64,000 nucleotides of DNA from Geodermatophilaceae bacterium URHB0062 (GTDB lineage Bacteria; Actinomycetota; Actinomycetes; Mycobacteriales; Geodermatophilaceae). The notes under the pieces are model-generated. The model did not search any database and was not told the origin of the DNA. It saw only the letters and a list, made by a program, of their open reading frames with translations. A program made the translations under genes and the position numbers. The stretch covers positions 841,331 to 905,330 of the forward strand of contig KK211086.1 in NCBI GenBank assembly GCA_000620185.1. The letters run 5' to 3'. Shown here in pieces: positions 52,630 to 63,310 of this stretch (its first letter is position 1; the number at the start of each line of letters is the position of its first letter).

Positions 52630-54119
52630 GGGCGCATCCCGCGGGCCCGCTGCACGGAGGGCTGGCCCAGCCGACCGCCGCGGGGGCGCCGCCGGCCGAT
52701 CTCGGCGTCCTCGACCCGCAGGTCTGGCCCGGGTCGGCCGAGCGGGTCGACGGGGAGCTGCACCTCGGCGGCCGTGCGGTCACCGACCTGGCCCGGGAGC
52801 ACGGCACCCCGCTCTTCGTGCTCGACGAGGCCGACTTCCGCGGCCGTGCCGCAGGCTTCGCCGCCGCCTTCGACGGCGCCGACGTGCACTACGCGTCGAA
52901 GGCATTCCTCTGCGGCCAGGTCGCCCGGTGGATCGCCGAGGACGGGCTGCACCTCGACGCGTGCAGCGGCAACGAGCTCAGCCTGGCGCTGGCCGCGGGC
53001 TTCCCGGCTCAGCGCATCGCGCTGCACGGCAACAACAAGTCCCTGGTCGAGCTGGCGCTGGCCGTCGACGCGGGCATCGGCCGCATCGTGCTGGACTCCT
53101 TCGACGAGATCGAGCGGCTGATCCCGCTCGCCGCCGCCCGGGTCGAGTCGGGTGGCGCGCCGGTCGCCGTCCTCATCCGCGCCACCGTCGGCATCGAGGC
53201 GCACACCCACGAGTTCATCGCCACCGCGCACGAGGACCAGAAGTTCGGCTTCTCGCTGGCGACCGGCGACGCGCTCGCCGCCGCCGTGCGGGTCATCCGG
53301 GAGCCGGCGCTGGCGCTCGCCGGGATCCACAGCCACATCGGCTCGCAGATCTTCGACACCGCCGGCTTCGAGGCCGCCGCGCACCGCGTGGTCGGCCTGC
53401 TCGGTCAGGTGCGCCAGGCCACGGGGGAGGTGCTCGGCGAGCTGAATCTCGGCGGTGGCTTCGGCATCGCCTACCTGGCCGAGGACGACCCCGTTGCGCC
53501 GGCCGACGTCGCCGCCCGGCTGCGCGCCGTGGTGGCGGCCGAGTGCGCGGCACTGGACCTGCCGGTGCCCCGGCTCGCGGTCGAGCCCGGCCGCGCGGTC
53601 GCCGGGCCCGGCACCGTGACCCTCTACGAGATCGGCACGATCAAGCCGGTCCGCCTCGGTGCGAGCGGCGCGCCCGGCACGCCCCTGGTGCGCAACTATG
53701 TCTCGGTGGACGGCGGGATGAGCGACAACATCCGCACCGCCCTCTACGACGCCAGCTACACCTGCGTGCTGGCCAACCGCACGTCGGACGCGGCGCCGGC
53801 CCTCTGCCGCGTCGTCGGCAAGCACTGCGAGAGCGGCGACATCCTGGTCCGCGACCTGTGGCTGCCCTCGGATGTGCAGGCGGGCGACCTGCTCGCCGTC
53901 GCCGCCACCGGCGCCTACTGCTGGTCGATGGCCAGCAACTACAACTACCTGCTCAAGCCCCCGGTGGTCGCCGTCCGCGAGGGGACCGCCACCGAGATCG
54001 TCCGCCGGCAGACGCTGGCCGACGTGTTCGCCCTCGACGCGGTGCTCGCCGGACGGGCGGCCGACTCGCCCGCACCATCGCAGCCCGCACCCGAGCACCC
54101 GGTGGGAGTTCACTCGTGA
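52626..54119 (+). CDS. lysA: Diaminopimelate decarboxylase
   Basis: Last step of lysine synthesis. 497 residues, alanine-racemase-type fold: DVHYASKAFLCGQVARW with the PLP Lys (about K90), GLHLDACSGNELSLALAAGF, HSHIGSQIFD, LNLGGGFGIAY and EPGRAVAGPGTVTLYEIG, then SVDGGMSDNIRTALYDASY and a Cys-Glu-Ser-Gly-Asp active-site loop from the second subunit. GGGGAGGG precedes ATG 52626. Coupled downstream to hom (GTGA at 54116). Confidence 0.95.
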   Translation: MRAHPAGPLHGGLAQPTAAGAPPADLGVLDPQVWPGSAERVDGELHLGGRAVTDLAREHGTPLFVLDEADFRGRAAGFAAAFDGADVHYASKAFLCGQVARWIAEDGLHLDACSGNELSLALAAGFPAQRIALHGNNKSLVELALAVDAGIGRIVLDSFDEIERLIPLAAARVESGGAPVAVLIRATVGIEAHTHEFIATAHEDQKFGFSLATGDALAAAVRVIREPALALAGIHSHIGSQIFDTAGFEAAAHRVVGLLGQVRQATGEVLGELNLGGGFGIAYLAEDDPVAPADVAARLRAVVAAECAALDLPVPRLAVEPGRAVAGPGTVTLYEIGTIKPVRLGASGAPGTPLVRNYVSVDGGMSDNIRTALYDASYTCVLANRTSDAAPALCRVVGKHCESGDILVRDLWLPSDVQAGDLLAVAATGAYCWSMASNYNYLLKPPVVAVREGTATEIVRRQTLADVFALDAVLAGRAADSPAPSQPAPEHPVGVHS

Positions 54120-55408
54120 GTGGTCCGCTCAAGGTCGCGCTGCTGGGCTGCGGCACGGTCGGCCGACAGGTCCTGCGACTGCTCGACGAGCAGGCCGAGG
54201 ACCTCTCCGCCCGCATCGGCCGCGGGGTCGAGGTGGTCGGCATCGCGGTGCGCCGTCCGGCGCACCACCCCGACGTCCCGGCGCACCTGCTCACCACCGA
54301 CGCGCACGCCCTGGTCACCCGGGACGACGTCGACCTCGTGGTCGAGGTGATCGGCGGCATCGAGCCCGCGCGCACGCTCATCCTCGAGGCGTTCGAGTCC
54401 GGGGCCTCGGTGGTCAGCGCCAACAAGGCGCTCCTCGCCGAGGACGGCGTCGCGCTGCACGCCGCGGCCGCCAAGGCAGGGGTCGACCTCTATTACGAGG
54501 CCGCCGTCGCCGGGGCGATCCCGCTGCTCCGACCGCTGCGCGAGTCGCTCGCCGGCGACCAGCTGCGGCGCGTGGTCGGCATCGTCAACGGCACGACCAA
54601 CTACATCCTGTCGCGCATGGCCGAGACCGGCGCCGGCTTCGCCGAGGCGCTGGCGGAGGCGACCGACCTCGGCTATGCCGAGGCCGACCCGACCGCCGAC
54701 ATCGACGGCTTCGACGCCGCCTCCAAGGCGGCGATCCTCGCCTCGCTGGCCTTCCACACGCCGGTCACGGCGGCCGACGTGCACCGCGAGGGCATCTCCG
54801 CGGTGTCGGCCACCGACGTCGCCCGCGCCGCCGAGATCGGCTGCACCGTGAAACTGCTCGCCATCTGCGAGCGGGTGACGAACGGCGAAGGCGACTCGGT
54901 CGCCGTCCGCGTGCACCCCGCGATGATCCCGACCTCGCACCCGCTGGCCGCCGTCGGCGGGGCCTTCAACGCGGTGTTCGTCGAGGCCGAGGCCGCCGGG
55001 CAGCTGATGTTCTACGGCCAGGGGGCCGGGGGAGAGCCGACCGCCAGCGCCGTCCTCGGTGACCTCGTCGCCGTCGCCCGCAACCGGCTGGCCGGTGCGG
55101 CCGGGCAGGGGACGACGGGCTACGCGAACCTGCCGGTGCGCACCATGGCCGACACCCCGACCCGCTACCACGTGAGCCTCGACGTCGCGGACAAGCCCGG
55201 CGTGCTGGCCACCGTCGCGCAGGAGTTCGCGCGGCACGACGTCAGCATCTCCACCGTCCGCCAGGACGGGCACGGGGACGCCGCCACGCTCGTGATCGTC
55301 ACGCACAGCGCCCCGGACGCGGCGCTGTCTGCCACGATCGCGGCGCTGCGGGACATGCCCGCGGTCCGGGACGTGACCAGCGTCCTGCGCGTGGAGGGAC
55401 TGACGTGA
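54116..55408 (+). CDS. hom: Homoserine dehydrogenase
   Basis: Reduces aspartate semialdehyde to homoserine. 430 residues: [17 protein letters not shown] (NAD(P) loop), [14 protein letters not shown] with the catalytic Lys region, [34 protein letters not shown] and [19 protein letters not shown] (catalytic Asp/Lys), then a C-terminal ACT domain (about 355-430, [19 protein letters not shown]), probably for threonine feedback. GTG 54116 overlaps the lysA stop. Confidence 0.95.
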   Translation: MSGPLKVALLGCGTVGRQVLRLLDEQAEDLSARIGRGVEVVGIAVRRPAHHPDVPAHLLTTDAHALVTRDDVDLVVEVIGGIEPARTLILEAFESGASVVSANKALLAEDGVALHAAAAKAGVDLYYEAAVAGAIPLLRPLRESLAGDQLRRVVGIVNGTTNYILSRMAETGAGFAEALAEATDLGYAEADPTADIDGFDAASKAAILASLAFHTPVTAADVHREGISAVSATDVARAAEIGCTVKLLAICERVTNGEGDSVAVRVHPAMIPTSHPLAAVGGAFNAVFVEAEAAGQLMFYGQGAGGEPTASAVLGDLVAVARNRLAGAAGQGTTGYANLPVRTMADTPTRYHVSLDVADKPGVLATVAQEFARHDVSISTVRQDGHGDAATLVIVTHSAPDAALSATIAALRDMPAVRDVTSVLRVEGLT

Positions 55409-56481
55409 GCCCGGTACCGACGACCGTCTCGCCGGCCTGGCCCGGGTTGATCGAGGCCTACCGCTCCCGGCTGCCGGTGAGCGCCTCGACCCCGGTCGTG
55501 ACCCTGCAGGAGGGCGCCACCCCGCTGCTGCCGGCCGCCGAGCTGTCCCGCCGCACCGGCTGCGAGGTCTTCCTCAAGGTCGAGGGGGCGAACCCGACGG
55601 GGTCGTTCAAGGACCGCGGCATGACGATGGCGATCAGCAAGGCCGTCGAGGAGGGCGCGCAGGCCGTCATCTGCGCCTCCACCGGCAACACCAGCGCCAG
55701 TGCCGCCGCCTACGCCGCGCGCGCCGGGCTCGTCTGCGCCGTGCTCGTCCCGCGGGGCAAGATCGCCATGGGCAAGCTCGCCCAGGCGCTGGTGCACGGC
55801 GCCAAGCTGCTGCAGGTCGACGGCAACTTCGACGACTGCCTGGCGCTGGCCAGCAAGCTGTCGATCGACTATCCGGTCAGCCTGGTCAACAGCGTCAACC
55901 AGTTCCGCATCGAGGGGCAGAAGACCGCCTCGTTCGAGATCGTGGACACCCTCGGCGACGCCCCGGACATCCACTGCCTCCCGGTCGGCAACGCCGGCAA
56001 CATCACCGCCTACTGGCAGGGCTACCGCGAGTACGCCGCCGACGGCATCGGCTCGCGCACGCCGCACATGTGGGGGTTCCAGGCGGCCGGCTCGGCCCCG
56101 ATCGTGACCGGGAAGGTCGTCGAGCACCCGGAGACGATCGCGACGGCGATCCGCATCGGCAACCCGGCCTCGTGGACCAAGGCGCTGGCCGCCCGCGACG
56201 AGTCCGGCGGCCGCATCGACGCCGTCACCGACCGGGAGATCCTCGCCGCCTACCGGCTGCTGGCCCGCAGCGAGGCCGTGTTCGTGGAGCCGGCGTCCGC
56301 GGCCTCGGTGGCGGGCCTGCTCAAGACCGCCGCCGCCGGTGAGCTCGCCCCCGGCCAGCGGGTCGTGTGCACGGTGACCGGCAACGGGCTCAAGGACCCG
56401 GAGTGGGCGATCTCGGGCGCACCGGCGCCGGAGACGGTTCCGGTGGACGCCGCTGCGGCCGCCGCGCACCTGGGCCTGTGA
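55405..56481 (+). CDS. thrC: Threonine synthase
   Basis: PLP-dependent conversion of O-phosphohomoserine to threonine, 358 residues of the short fold-type II class: [32 protein letters not shown] (PLP Lys about 68), [36 protein letters not shown] and [19 protein letters not shown] 55405 overlaps the hom stop (GTGA). Order thrC before thrB is standard for actinobacteria. Confidence 0.95.
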   Translation: MSPVPTTVSPAWPGLIEAYRSRLPVSASTPVVTLQEGATPLLPAAELSRRTGCEVFLKVEGANPTGSFKDRGMTMAISKAVEEGAQAVICASTGNTSASAAAYAARAGLVCAVLVPRGKIAMGKLAQALVHGAKLLQVDGNFDDCLALASKLSIDYPVSLVNSVNQFRIEGQKTASFEIVDTLGDAPDIHCLPVGNAGNITAYWQGYREYAADGIGSRTPHMWGFQAAGSAPIVTGKVVEHPETIATAIRIGNPASWTKALAARDESGGRIDAVTDREILAAYRLLARSEAVFVEPASAASVAGLLKTAAAGELAPGQRVVCTVTGNGLKDPEWAISGAPAPETVPVDAAAAAAHLGL

Positions 56482-57422
56482 GCGCGGCCAGGGTCCGCGT
56501 CCCGGCGACCAGCGCGAACCTCGGGCCGGCGTTCGACTGCGCCGGCCTCGCGCTGAGCCGCCACGACGTCCTCGAGTTCGCCGTCCAGCCCTCCGGCCTG
56601 GCGGTCGAGGTCTCCGGCGTGGGCGCCGGCGAGCTGCCGACCGACGAGTCGCACCTGGTGGTGCGCGCCTTCCGCGCCGCGTGCGCCGAGTTGGGCTGGT
56701 CGCCGCCGGGCCTGCGCGTGGTCGCGGAGAACGCCATCCCGCAGGGGCGCGGAATGGGGTCCTCGGCCGCCGCCGTCGTCGCGGGGGTGCTGGGTGCCTG
56801 GGCGCTGTGCCCCGACGTCGAGGGCATCGACCTGGACGCCGTCCTGCGGCTGGTCACCGAGATGGAGGGGCACCCGGACAACGTGGCGGCGTGCCTCCTC
56901 GGCGGTGCCACGCTGAGCTGGGACACCGCGCGCGGCCCGATCGCCGACAGCCTGACCGTCTCGCCCGAGATCCTGCCGGTGGTGCTCGTCCCGGACGCGA
57001 CGCTGTCGACGCACGTCGCCCGCGGCCTGCTGCCGCAGACGGTGTCCCACGCCGACGCCGCCTTCAACGCCGGTCGCGCCGCCCTGCTCACCCACGCGCT
57101 CACGCAGGAACCGGCTCTGTTGCTCGAGGCCACCGAGGACCGGCTGCACCAGCGGCAGCGGGCCGCGGCCATGCCGGAGTCGCTCGCACTCCTGGACCGG
57201 TTGCGGGCGGCGGAGTTCCCGGCCGTCGTCTCCGGCGCCGGCCCGAGCCTGCTCGTCCTGACCCACCGGCATCCGGACGACCCGGACGGCGGTCCCGCCG
57301 GCGCCGTCCGGGTGCGAGAGATCGCCGAGCTCATCCCGTCGGGGTGGACGGTGCTGCCTCTCGAGGTCGATGTGCAGGGGGCGCGAGTGCTGGACGACAC
57401 AGGTCAGGTATCGTCTCGGTAA
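56478..57422 (+). CDS. thrB: Homoserine kinase
   Basis: GHMP-family kinase phosphorylating homoserine. 314 residues: [23 protein letters not shown] (motif 1), [25 protein letters not shown] (ATP loop, about 88-105), [20 protein letters not shown], and [13 protein letters not shown] (motif 3). GTG 56478 overlaps the thrC stop. Last gene of the threonine operon; the rho promoter lies in the following gap. Confidence 0.95.
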   Translation: MSAARVRVPATSANLGPAFDCAGLALSRHDVLEFAVQPSGLAVEVSGVGAGELPTDESHLVVRAFRAACAELGWSPPGLRVVAENAIPQGRGMGSSAAAVVAGVLGAWALCPDVEGIDLDAVLRLVTEMEGHPDNVAACLLGGATLSWDTARGPIADSLTVSPEILPVVLVPDATLSTHVARGLLPQTVSHADAAFNAGRAALLTHALTQEPALLLEATEDRLHQRQRAAAMPESLALLDRLRAAEFPAVVSGAGPSLLVLTHRHPDDPDGGPAGAVRVREIAELIPSGWTVLPLEVDVQGARVLDDTGQVSSR

Positions 57423-57449
57423 CGGGGAACACGCCGGGAACGACCGGTG

Positions 57450-57478
57450 TTGTCTCGCCTGTGAGCTGCGTCTAGGCT
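57450..57478 (+). promoter_or_regulatory. Candidate sigma-A promoter of rho
   Basis: TTGTCT (57450-57455), a 17-bp spacer and TAGGCT (57473-57478), the best -35/-10 pair found in the window. Transcription would start near 57485 and leave a leader of about 183 nt before GTG 57668, long enough for the leader-based autoregulation known for rho genes elsewhere. No clear riboswitch fold in it. Confidence 0.55.
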
Positions 57479-57667
57479 CACGGCGTAGCCGCCCACTCGG
57501 GCGAGCCTCGCGCGGGGCCGAAGCAGACGAACTCTCTTCGCCGCTGATCCGCCCCGCACTTTTCTCCACCCGTTCCCTTTTGCGCTCTCGCCTCCGGGCC
57601 GGACCCGACAGGGACCGGGCACCCCCTGCGCTGGTAGGCGCAGGTCACCGCAGGGAAGGACCTGTAC

Positions 57668-59818
57668 GTGAGCGAAACCACCGACCTCGCCGGCACCGGC
57701 GCGCAGGGCGCGTCCGGCACGGCTGAGGCACCTGCCGCTTCTGGGACGACGGGTTCCCGTCGCCGCGGCAACGGACTGTCGGGAATGCTGCTGCCCGAAC
57801 TGCAGCGCCTGGCGACCGAGCTCGGCATCTCCGGCACCGGCCGGATGCGCAAGGGCGATCTCGTCGCCGCCATCTCCGCCCGTCAGGTGGGCGGCGTCCC
57901 GGCCCCGTCCGGCACCTCCAGCACGCCCGCGAACGGTGCCCCGCGCACCGACGACGCCGGCACCACCGCCTCCGCGCACGGCGCGCCCGAGGCCCGCGGC
58001 GTCGCGGCCTCCTCCGCGCCCCTCGAGGCCCCGATCACCGGCGGCGCCAACGGCGGCCCCCTGACCGAGTCCACCACCGGCGACAACAGTGGTGAGACGC
58101 GCAGCGTGCGCACCCGACGGTCCGCCCGCCGTCCCGCCGGCGCCCCGGTCGTCGACACCGCCGGTGCCGACACCGACTCCCGTGGCGACGCCGTGGGCTC
58201 CGACGCCGCCGCCCCCACCCCCGCGGCCGAGGCCACCGCGTCCGCCCCGACCGACGCGCCCGCCGACGGTGACCAGCGCACCGACGGCGAGCGCCCCCAG
58301 CGCAACCGCGACCGCAACGCCCGCAACCGCGACCGCGACGGCGCCCGGGAGGTCGCTGACCGCACCGATCGCACCGACCGGCCCGCCAACCGCGACGCCG
58401 GCAACCGCGACGGTGGCCGTGACGGCAACCGCGACGGCGGCGCGCGTGAGGGCAACCGTGGTCCCGACCGGAACGAGCGCAACGAGCGCGGCGGCCGTCC
58501 GGACAACCGCAACGACAACCGCAACGACGTCGGCCGCACCAACGACCGCAACGACGAGGACGACGACGACTTCGAGGGCGGCCGCGGCCGTCGCGGGCGT
58601 CGCTACCGCGACCGCAACAAGCGGGGCGGGACCGGTGGTCGCGAGCGCTTCGAGCAGGGCGAGCCGACCATCAGCGAGGACGACGTCCTGCTGCCGGTCG
58701 CCGGCATCCTCGACGTCCTCGACAACTACGCGTTCGTGCGGACGTCGGGCTACCTGACCGGGCCCAACGACGTCTACGTCTCCCTCTCGCAGGTGCGGCG
58801 GTACGGCCTGCGCCGCGGTGACGCCATCACCGGCGCCGTCCGGCAGCCGCGCGACGGCGAGCGCAAGGACAAGTACAACGCGCTGGTCCGTCTCGACACG
58901 GTCAACGGCCTCGAGCCCGAGCAGGCGAAGAACCGCCCGGAGTTCACCAAGCTGACGCCGCTCTACCCGCAGGAGCGTCTGCGGCTGGAGACCGAGCCGC
59001 ACATGCTGACCACCCGGGTCATCGACCTGGTCATGCCGATCGGCAAGGGGCAGCGCGCGCTGATCGTCAGCCCGCCGAAGGCCGGCAAGACGATGGTGCT
59101 GCAGTCGATCGCCAACGCGATCACGCGCAACAACCCCGAGTGCCACCTCATGGTCGTCCTCGTCGACGAGCGGCCCGAGGAGGTCACCGACATGCAGCGC
59201 TCGGTGAAGGGTGAGGTCATCGCCTCGACCTTCGACCGGCCGCCGTCGGACCACACCACGGTCGCCGAGCTCTCCATCGAGCGGGCCAAGCGCCTGGTCG
59301 AGATGGGGCACGACGTCGTCGTCCTGCTGGACTCGATCACCCGGCTCGGCCGCGCCTACAACCTGGCGGCTCCCGCCAGTGGCCGGATCCTCTCCGGTGG
59401 TGTCGACTCCACGGCGCTCTACCCGCCCAAGCGCTTCCTCGGCGCCGCCCGCAACATCGAGAACGGCGGGTCGCTGACGATCATCGCCTCGGCGCTGGTC
59501 GAGACCGGCTCGACGATGGACACGGTCATCTTCGAGGAGTTCAAGGGCACCGGTAACGCCGAGATCAAGCTCGACCGCCGGCTGGCGGACAAGCGGGTCT
59601 TCCCGGCGGTCGACGTCAACGCGTCGGGCACGCGCAAGGAGGAGATCCTCATGTCGCCCGACGAGCTGGCCATCGTCATCAAGCTCCGCCGGGTGCTCGG
59701 TGCGCTGGAGCCGCAGCAGGCGCTCGAGCTCCTGCTCGACAAGCTCAAGAAGACGCGCAACAACATCGAGTTCCTCATGCAGATCCAGAAGACCACCCTG
59801 GGGCCCGGGAACGAGTAG
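57668..59818 (+). CDS. rho: Transcription termination factor Rho
   Basis: ATP-dependent RNA translocase; 716 residues against about 420 in E. coli. N-terminal helical domain [31 protein letters not shown] (about 38-72), a disordered insertion of about 240 residues (75-315) rich in Arg, Asp, Asn and Gly, the cold-shock RNA site [36 protein letters not shown], Walker [13 protein letters not shown] (about 467), Q-loop and Walker [17 protein letters not shown] (about 551), R-loop [12 protein letters not shown]. Such insertions are known in high-GC actinobacterial Rho and increase RNA binding. GGAAGGA precedes GTG 57668. Confidence 0.95.
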   Translation: MSETTDLAGTGAQGASGTAEAPAASGTTGSRRRGNGLSGMLLPELQRLATELGISGTGRMRKGDLVAAISARQVGGVPAPSGTSSTPANGAPRTDDAGTTASAHGAPEARGVAASSAPLEAPITGGANGGPLTESTTGDNSGETRSVRTRRSARRPAGAPVVDTAGADTDSRGDAVGSDAAAPTPAAEATASAPTDAPADGDQRTDGERPQRNRDRNARNRDRDGAREVADRTDRTDRPANRDAGNRDGGRDGNRDGGAREGNRGPDRNERNERGGRPDNRNDNRNDVGRTNDRNDEDDDDFEGGRGRRGRRYRDRNKRGGTGGRERFEQGEPTISEDDVLLPVAGILDVLDNYAFVRTSGYLTGPNDVYVSLSQVRRYGLRRGDAITGAVRQPRDGERKDKYNALVRLDTVNGLEPEQAKNRPEFTKLTPLYPQERLRLETEPHMLTTRVIDLVMPIGKGQRALIVSPPKAGKTMVLQSIANAITRNNPECHLMVVLVDERPEEVTDMQRSVKGEVIASTFDRPPSDHTTVAELSIERAKRLVEMGHDVVVLLDSITRLGRAYNLAAPASGRILSGGVDSTALYPPKRFLGAARNIENGGSLTIIASALVETGSTMDTVIFEEFKGTGNAEIKLDRRLADKRVFPAVDVNASGTRKEEILMSPDELAIVIKLRRVLGALEPQQALELLLDKLKKTRNNIEFLMQIQKTTLGPGNE

Positions 59819-59937
59819 CGATCGGGGATACTTCTCGATCGAGCGTCGCCGGCGGGGCTACGTCATCACGACGGAATACCTCACGCCCCCCGGCGTTCCA
59901 CCCCACGAACGACACAGACTTTCTCGGAAGAGGCGAC

Positions 59938-60168
59938 ATGAAGTCCGACATCCACCCGGCCTACAACGTCACCACGGTGACCTGCGGCTGCGGCAACACC
60001 TTCACCACCCGCAGCACGTCCCCGACCGGTCAGCTGACCGTCGAGGTCTGCTCGGCGTGCCACCCCTTCTACACCGGCAAGCAGAAGATCCTCGACACCG
60101 GTGGTCGCGTCGCCCGCTTCGAGAAGCGGTTCGGCAAGCGCACCGCCGGCGCTCCGGCCGACAAGTAG
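59938..60168 (+). CDS. rpmE: 50S ribosomal protein bL31, zinc-binding (C+) form
   Basis: 76 residues with the four zinc cysteines C16, C18, C38 and C41 (TCGCGNTF and [13 protein letters not shown]), so this is the zinc-containing paralogue rather than the zinc-free one. GGAAGAGG precedes ATG 59938. Upstream, just behind the rho stop, CGATCG at 59819-59824 and 59836-59841 can pair with GGA/TCT between them, a weak hairpin that may separate rho and rpmE messages. Confidence 0.95.
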   Translation: MKSDIHPAYNVTTVTCGCGNTFTTRSTSPTGQLTVEVCSACHPFYTGKQKILDTGGRVARFEKRFGKRTAGAPADK

Positions 60169-60174
60169 CACCTC

Positions 60175-60247
60175 CGACGGCGCCCGCGCCCGCCCCTTCG
60201 ACGGCGCCCGCGCCCGCCCCTTCGACGGGGCGGGGCGGGCGCCGTCG
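60175..60247 (+). terminator. Tandem-unit terminator behind rpmE
   Basis: A 24-nt unit (CGACGGCGCCCGCGCCCGCC plus CCTT) occurs twice, 60175-60198 and 60199-60222, followed by its inverse at 60227-60247. Either unit can pair with the inverse; unit 2 gives about 21 base pairs with one bulged G and the loop TTCGAC. A strong GC hairpin 3' of rpmE, built by local duplication. Confidence 0.7.
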
Positions 60248-60303
60248 TCATGTCCGGACCACCGGCAGTCTCGGCCATAAGTGCCGTACGAGAGGCAGTT
60301 GCC

Positions 60304-61380
60304 ATGACCAGCACCGACGCCGCCCCTGAGCGGCTGGGCACGCTGCTCGCGGAGCACGCGTCGCTGGAGGGCGAGCTCGCCGATCCGGCCGTGCACGCCG
60401 ATCAGGCCCGCGCCCGCCGGCTCGGCCGTCGCTACGCCCAGCTCGCACCCGTCGTGGAGACCGCGCGTGCCCTCGAGGAGGCGCGCGGCGACCTCGCGAC
60501 CGCACGGGAGCTCGCGGCGGAGGACCCGTCGTTCGCCGGAGAGGCGACGACGCTCGAGGAGCGCATCGGCGAGCTGAGCGAGCGGCTGCGTGAGCAGCTG
60601 CTGCCGAAGGACCCCGACGACGACAAGGACGTCATCCTCGAGATCAAGGCGGGGGAGGGCGGCGCCGAATCGGCGCTGTTCGCCGGCGACCTGCTGCGCA
60701 TGTACCTGCGCTACGCGGAGCGCCGCGGCTGGTCGACCGAGGTGATCGACGCCGTGGACGCCGAACTCGGCGGCTACAAGGACGTCTCCGTGGCGGTCAA
60801 GGCGCGCGGCGACGAGGGTGTCTGGCCGCGGCTGAAGTTCGAGGGCGGGGTGCACCGCGTGCAGCGGGTGCCGGCGACCGAGAGCCAGGGCCGCATCCAC
60901 ACCTCCGCCGCCGGGGTCCTCGTCCTGCCGGAGGCGGAGGAGGTCGACGTGACGGTCGACCCGAACGACCTGCGCATCGACGTCTTCCGCTCGTCGGGCC
61001 CGGGCGGCCAGAGCGTGAACACCACCGACTCCGCCGTCCGCATCACCCACATCCCTACGGGCATCGTGGTCAGCTCGCAGAACGAGAAGAGCCAGCTGCA
61101 GAACCGGGAGTCCGCCCTGCGCGTGCTGCGCTCCCGGCTGCTGGTCGCCGCCCGCGAGGAGGCGGCCGCGGCCGCGAGCGACCAGCGGCGCAGCCAGGTC
61201 CGCACCGTCGACCGCAGCGAGCGGGTGCGCACCTACAACTTCCCGGAGAACCGGATCTCCGACCATCGGGTCAACTACAAGGCCTACAACCTCGACCAGG
61301 TGCTCGACGGCGATCTCGATGCGGTCATCGACGCGCTGAGCACCGCGCACACCGCCGAGCTGCTGGCGGCCGGGTCCTGA
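60304..61380 (+). CDS. prfA: Peptide chain release factor 1
   Basis: Recognises UAA/UAG stop codons. 358 residues; [19 protein letters not shown], codon-recognition region with [12 protein letters not shown] (the PxT type tripeptide of RF1), and the catalytic GGQ in [21 protein letters not shown] (about 232). GAGAGG is 8 nt before ATG 60304. prmC follows in the standard pair. Confidence 0.95.
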   Translation: MTSTDAAPERLGTLLAEHASLEGELADPAVHADQARARRLGRRYAQLAPVVETARALEEARGDLATARELAAEDPSFAGEATTLEERIGELSERLREQLLPKDPDDDKDVILEIKAGEGGAESALFAGDLLRMYLRYAERRGWSTEVIDAVDAELGGYKDVSVAVKARGDEGVWPRLKFEGGVHRVQRVPATESQGRIHTSAAGVLVLPEAEEVDVTVDPNDLRIDVFRSSGPGGQSVNTTDSAVRITHIPTGIVVSSQNEKSQLQNRESALRVLRSRLLVAAREEAAAAASDQRRSQVRTVDRSERVRTYNFPENRISDHRVNYKAYNLDQVLDGDLDAVIDALSTAHTAELLAAGS

Positions 61381-62237
61381 ACGCCCGCGCGCTGCTGGCC
61401 GACGCCGTGCGCCGGCTGGCCGACGCCGGGGTCGAGTCGCCCCGTGTGGACGCCGAGCTGCTGCTCGCCCACGCGCTGTCCGTGCCCCGCGCGCGGCTGC
61501 TCACGCTGGACGACGTGCCGGACGACGTCGCCGGCCGGTTCGGCGAGCTGCTGGCCCAGCGGGCCGACCGCGTGCCGTTGCAGCACCTCACCGGGCGGGC
61601 GCCGTTCCGCCACCTCGAACTCGCCGTCGGCCCCGGCGTCTTCGTGCCGCGGCCGGAGACCGAGCAGCTGGCCGGGTGGGTCCTCGAGCGGCTGGCCGGG
61701 CGGACCGCGCCGGTCGTCGTCGACCTCGGGTCGGGTTCGGGCGCGCTGGCCCTGTCGATCGCCCAGGAGCTCCCCGGCGCGCGCGTCGTCGCCGTCGAGC
61801 GCGATCCGGGAGCGATCGAGTGGACGCGGCACAACGCCGCGGCGCGGGCAGCGGCGGGGGACACCCCGGTCGAGGTCCTCGCCGGGGACATGACCGACCC
61901 GGAGCTCCTGCGCGCGCTCGAGGGCACCGTCGACGTCGTCGTCTCCAATCCGCCGTACGTGCCCGACGGCGCGCGGGTGCCCCGCGAGGTGGCCGACCAC
62001 GATCCGCCGCTCGCGCTGTGGGGCGGGCCCGACGGCCTCGACGTCGTCCGCGGCCTGCTGGTCACCGCCGCCCGGCTGCTGCGCCCCGGCGGCCAGGTCG
62101 GCATCGAGCACGCCGACGCGCAGGGCGGCTCGCTGCCGGCGCTGGTCCGTGCGCACGGCGGGTTCACCGACGTCGAGGACCATCCCGACCTCGCCGGCCG
62201 CCCGCGGTACACCACGGCCTGTCGCGCCGGCGGGTGA
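61377..62237 (+). CDS. prmC: Release factor glutamine N5-methyltransferase
   Basis: Methylates the GGQ glutamine of release factors. About 286 residues: helical N-domain [62 protein letters not shown] loop [19 protein letters not shown], and the NPPY motif [15 protein letters not shown] (about 191). Family homology ([12 protein letters not shown]) begins upstream of GTG 61407, at CTG 61377 overlapping the prfA stop as CTGA. If CTG is not used, GTG 61407 loses ten residues. Confidence 0.9.
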   Translation: MNARALLADAVRRLADAGVESPRVDAELLLAHALSVPRARLLTLDDVPDDVAGRFGELLAQRADRVPLQHLTGRAPFRHLELAVGPGVFVPRPETEQLAGWVLERLAGRTAPVVVDLGSGSGALALSIAQELPGARVVAVERDPGAIEWTRHNAAARAAAGDTPVEVLAGDMTDPELLRALEGTVDVVVSNPPYVPDGARVPREVADHDPPLALWGGPDGLDVVRGLLVTAARLLRPGGQVGIEHADAQGGSLPALVRAHGGFTDVEDHPDLAGRPRYTTACRAGG

Positions 62238-62617
62238 CCACCGTGGCGGGAGTTCTCGGGAGTCGCCGGGTCTTCGTGGGGACCGCCGCGCTCGCACAGC
62301 TGGCGATCTGGCTCGGGACCCGACCGGACCTGCACGAGGCCGGTGCCGGTGCGGCGGTGGCCTGGCTGGTCGGCGAGGCGGTGGCAGCCCTGGTCATCGG
62401 CGGGTTCGCTGCCGGAGACGGCCGGGCCGCCCGCGCCGTACTCGTCGGCTGGGGTCTGCAGATGGCGCACTTCGCGCTGGTGGCCCCGAAGGGCGAGGAC
62501 GGGAACCTCTGGGCGGTCGGACTGTTCGTCCAGGCATTCTTCGCCGCCGTGGCCCTGGCCCTCTCGGTGCTGGCGTACGTGGTCGCGAACGGGCTCCGGT
62601 CCCGCTCCCGCACCTGA
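62234..62617 (+). CDS. Small integral membrane protein
   Basis: 127 residues, four helices: VFVGTAALAQLAIWLG, AGAAVAWLVGEAVAALVIGGFAA, AARAVLVGWGLQMAHFALVA and VGLFVQAFFAAVALALSVLAYVVA, with a basic C-terminus RSRSRT. GTG 62234 overlaps the prmC stop (GTGA). No family recognised. It does not resemble AtpI. Confidence 0.65.
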   Translation: MTTVAGVLGSRRVFVGTAALAQLAIWLGTRPDLHEAGAGAAVAWLVGEAVAALVIGGFAAGDGRAARAVLVGWGLQMAHFALVAPKGEDGNLWAVGLFVQAFFAAVALALSVLAYVVANGLRSRSRT

Positions 62618-62650
62618 CCGTCACGCACCTGACCGGCCGTCCGGCGGCGG

Positions 62651-63310
62651 ATGACAGACTCGGCGCTCGTGGCCGACCTCTACGACTGCTCCGACCCCGA
62701 GGGCCGCGCCGCCGGCCTCGACGCCGCGGCCGCCGCAATCGGTGCGGGCAAGCTGGTGCTCCTGCCCACCGACACCGTCTACGGCGTGGCCGCCGACGCG
62801 TTCACCCCCGCGGCCGTCACCGGTCTGCTCGCGGCCAAGAACCGGGGCCGGGCCATGCCGGTGCCGGTGCTGATCGGCGAGGCGTCGACGCTGGGGGGCC
62901 TCGTCGTGAACCTGCCGCCGGTGGCCAACGACCTCGCTCAGGCGTTCTGGCCCGGCGGGCTCACCCTCGTGCTGGAGCACGCGCCCTCCCTGGCCTGGGA
63001 CCTCGGTGACGCGCAAGGCACGGTCGCCGTCCGCCTGCCCGACGACGACCTGGCCCGCGACCTGCTGCGCCGCACCGGCCCGCTGGCGGTGTCCAGCGCC
63101 AACCGGTCGGGCCGGCCGGCCGCGACGACGGCGCAGGAGGCGGTCGACCAGCTGGGGACGCACGCGGCCGTCGTCCTGGACGGCGGACCGCGGTCGGCCG
63201 CGACGCCCAGCACGATCGTCGACTGCACAGGGCCCGTCCCACGGGTGCTGCGCGTGGGAGTCCTCACCGTCGACGAGCTGCGCGGCGTCGTCCCCGAGAT
63301 CGAGGACTGA
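62651..63310 (+). CDS. tsaC: L-threonylcarbamoyladenylate synthase (Sua5/TsaC)
   Basis: First step of t6A37 tRNA modification. 219 residues of the YrdC fold without the extra Sua5 domain: GKLVLLPTDTVYGVAADAF, LLAAKNRGRAMPVPVLIGE, AFWPGGLTLVLEHAP, TVAVRLPDDDLARDLL and LAVSSANRSGRPAATTAQEA, which are the ATP/threonine pocket motifs (KxR, SxxN). Same position as Rv1301 in mycobacteria. Confidence 0.93.
   Translation: MTDSALVADLYDCSDPEGRAAGLDAAAAAIGAGKLVLLPTDTVYGVAADAFTPAAVTGLLAAKNRGRAMPVPVLIGEASTLGGLVVNLPPVANDLAQAFWPGGLTLVLEHAPSLAWDLGDAQGTVAVRLPDDDLARDLLRRTGPLAVSSANRSGRPAATTAQEAVDQLGTHAAVVLDGGPRSAATPSTIVDCTGPVPRVLRVGVLTVDELRGVVPEIED

Noticed and set aside
57423-57667. Structured riboswitch in the rho leader
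   Set aside because: No known motif or clear nested stems could be drawn; only the promoter is supportable.
58280-58580. Short repeated units resembling a minisatellite or CRISPR
   Set aside because: They are in-frame Arg/Asn/Asp/Gly codons of the rho insertion with no constant repeat and spacer pattern.
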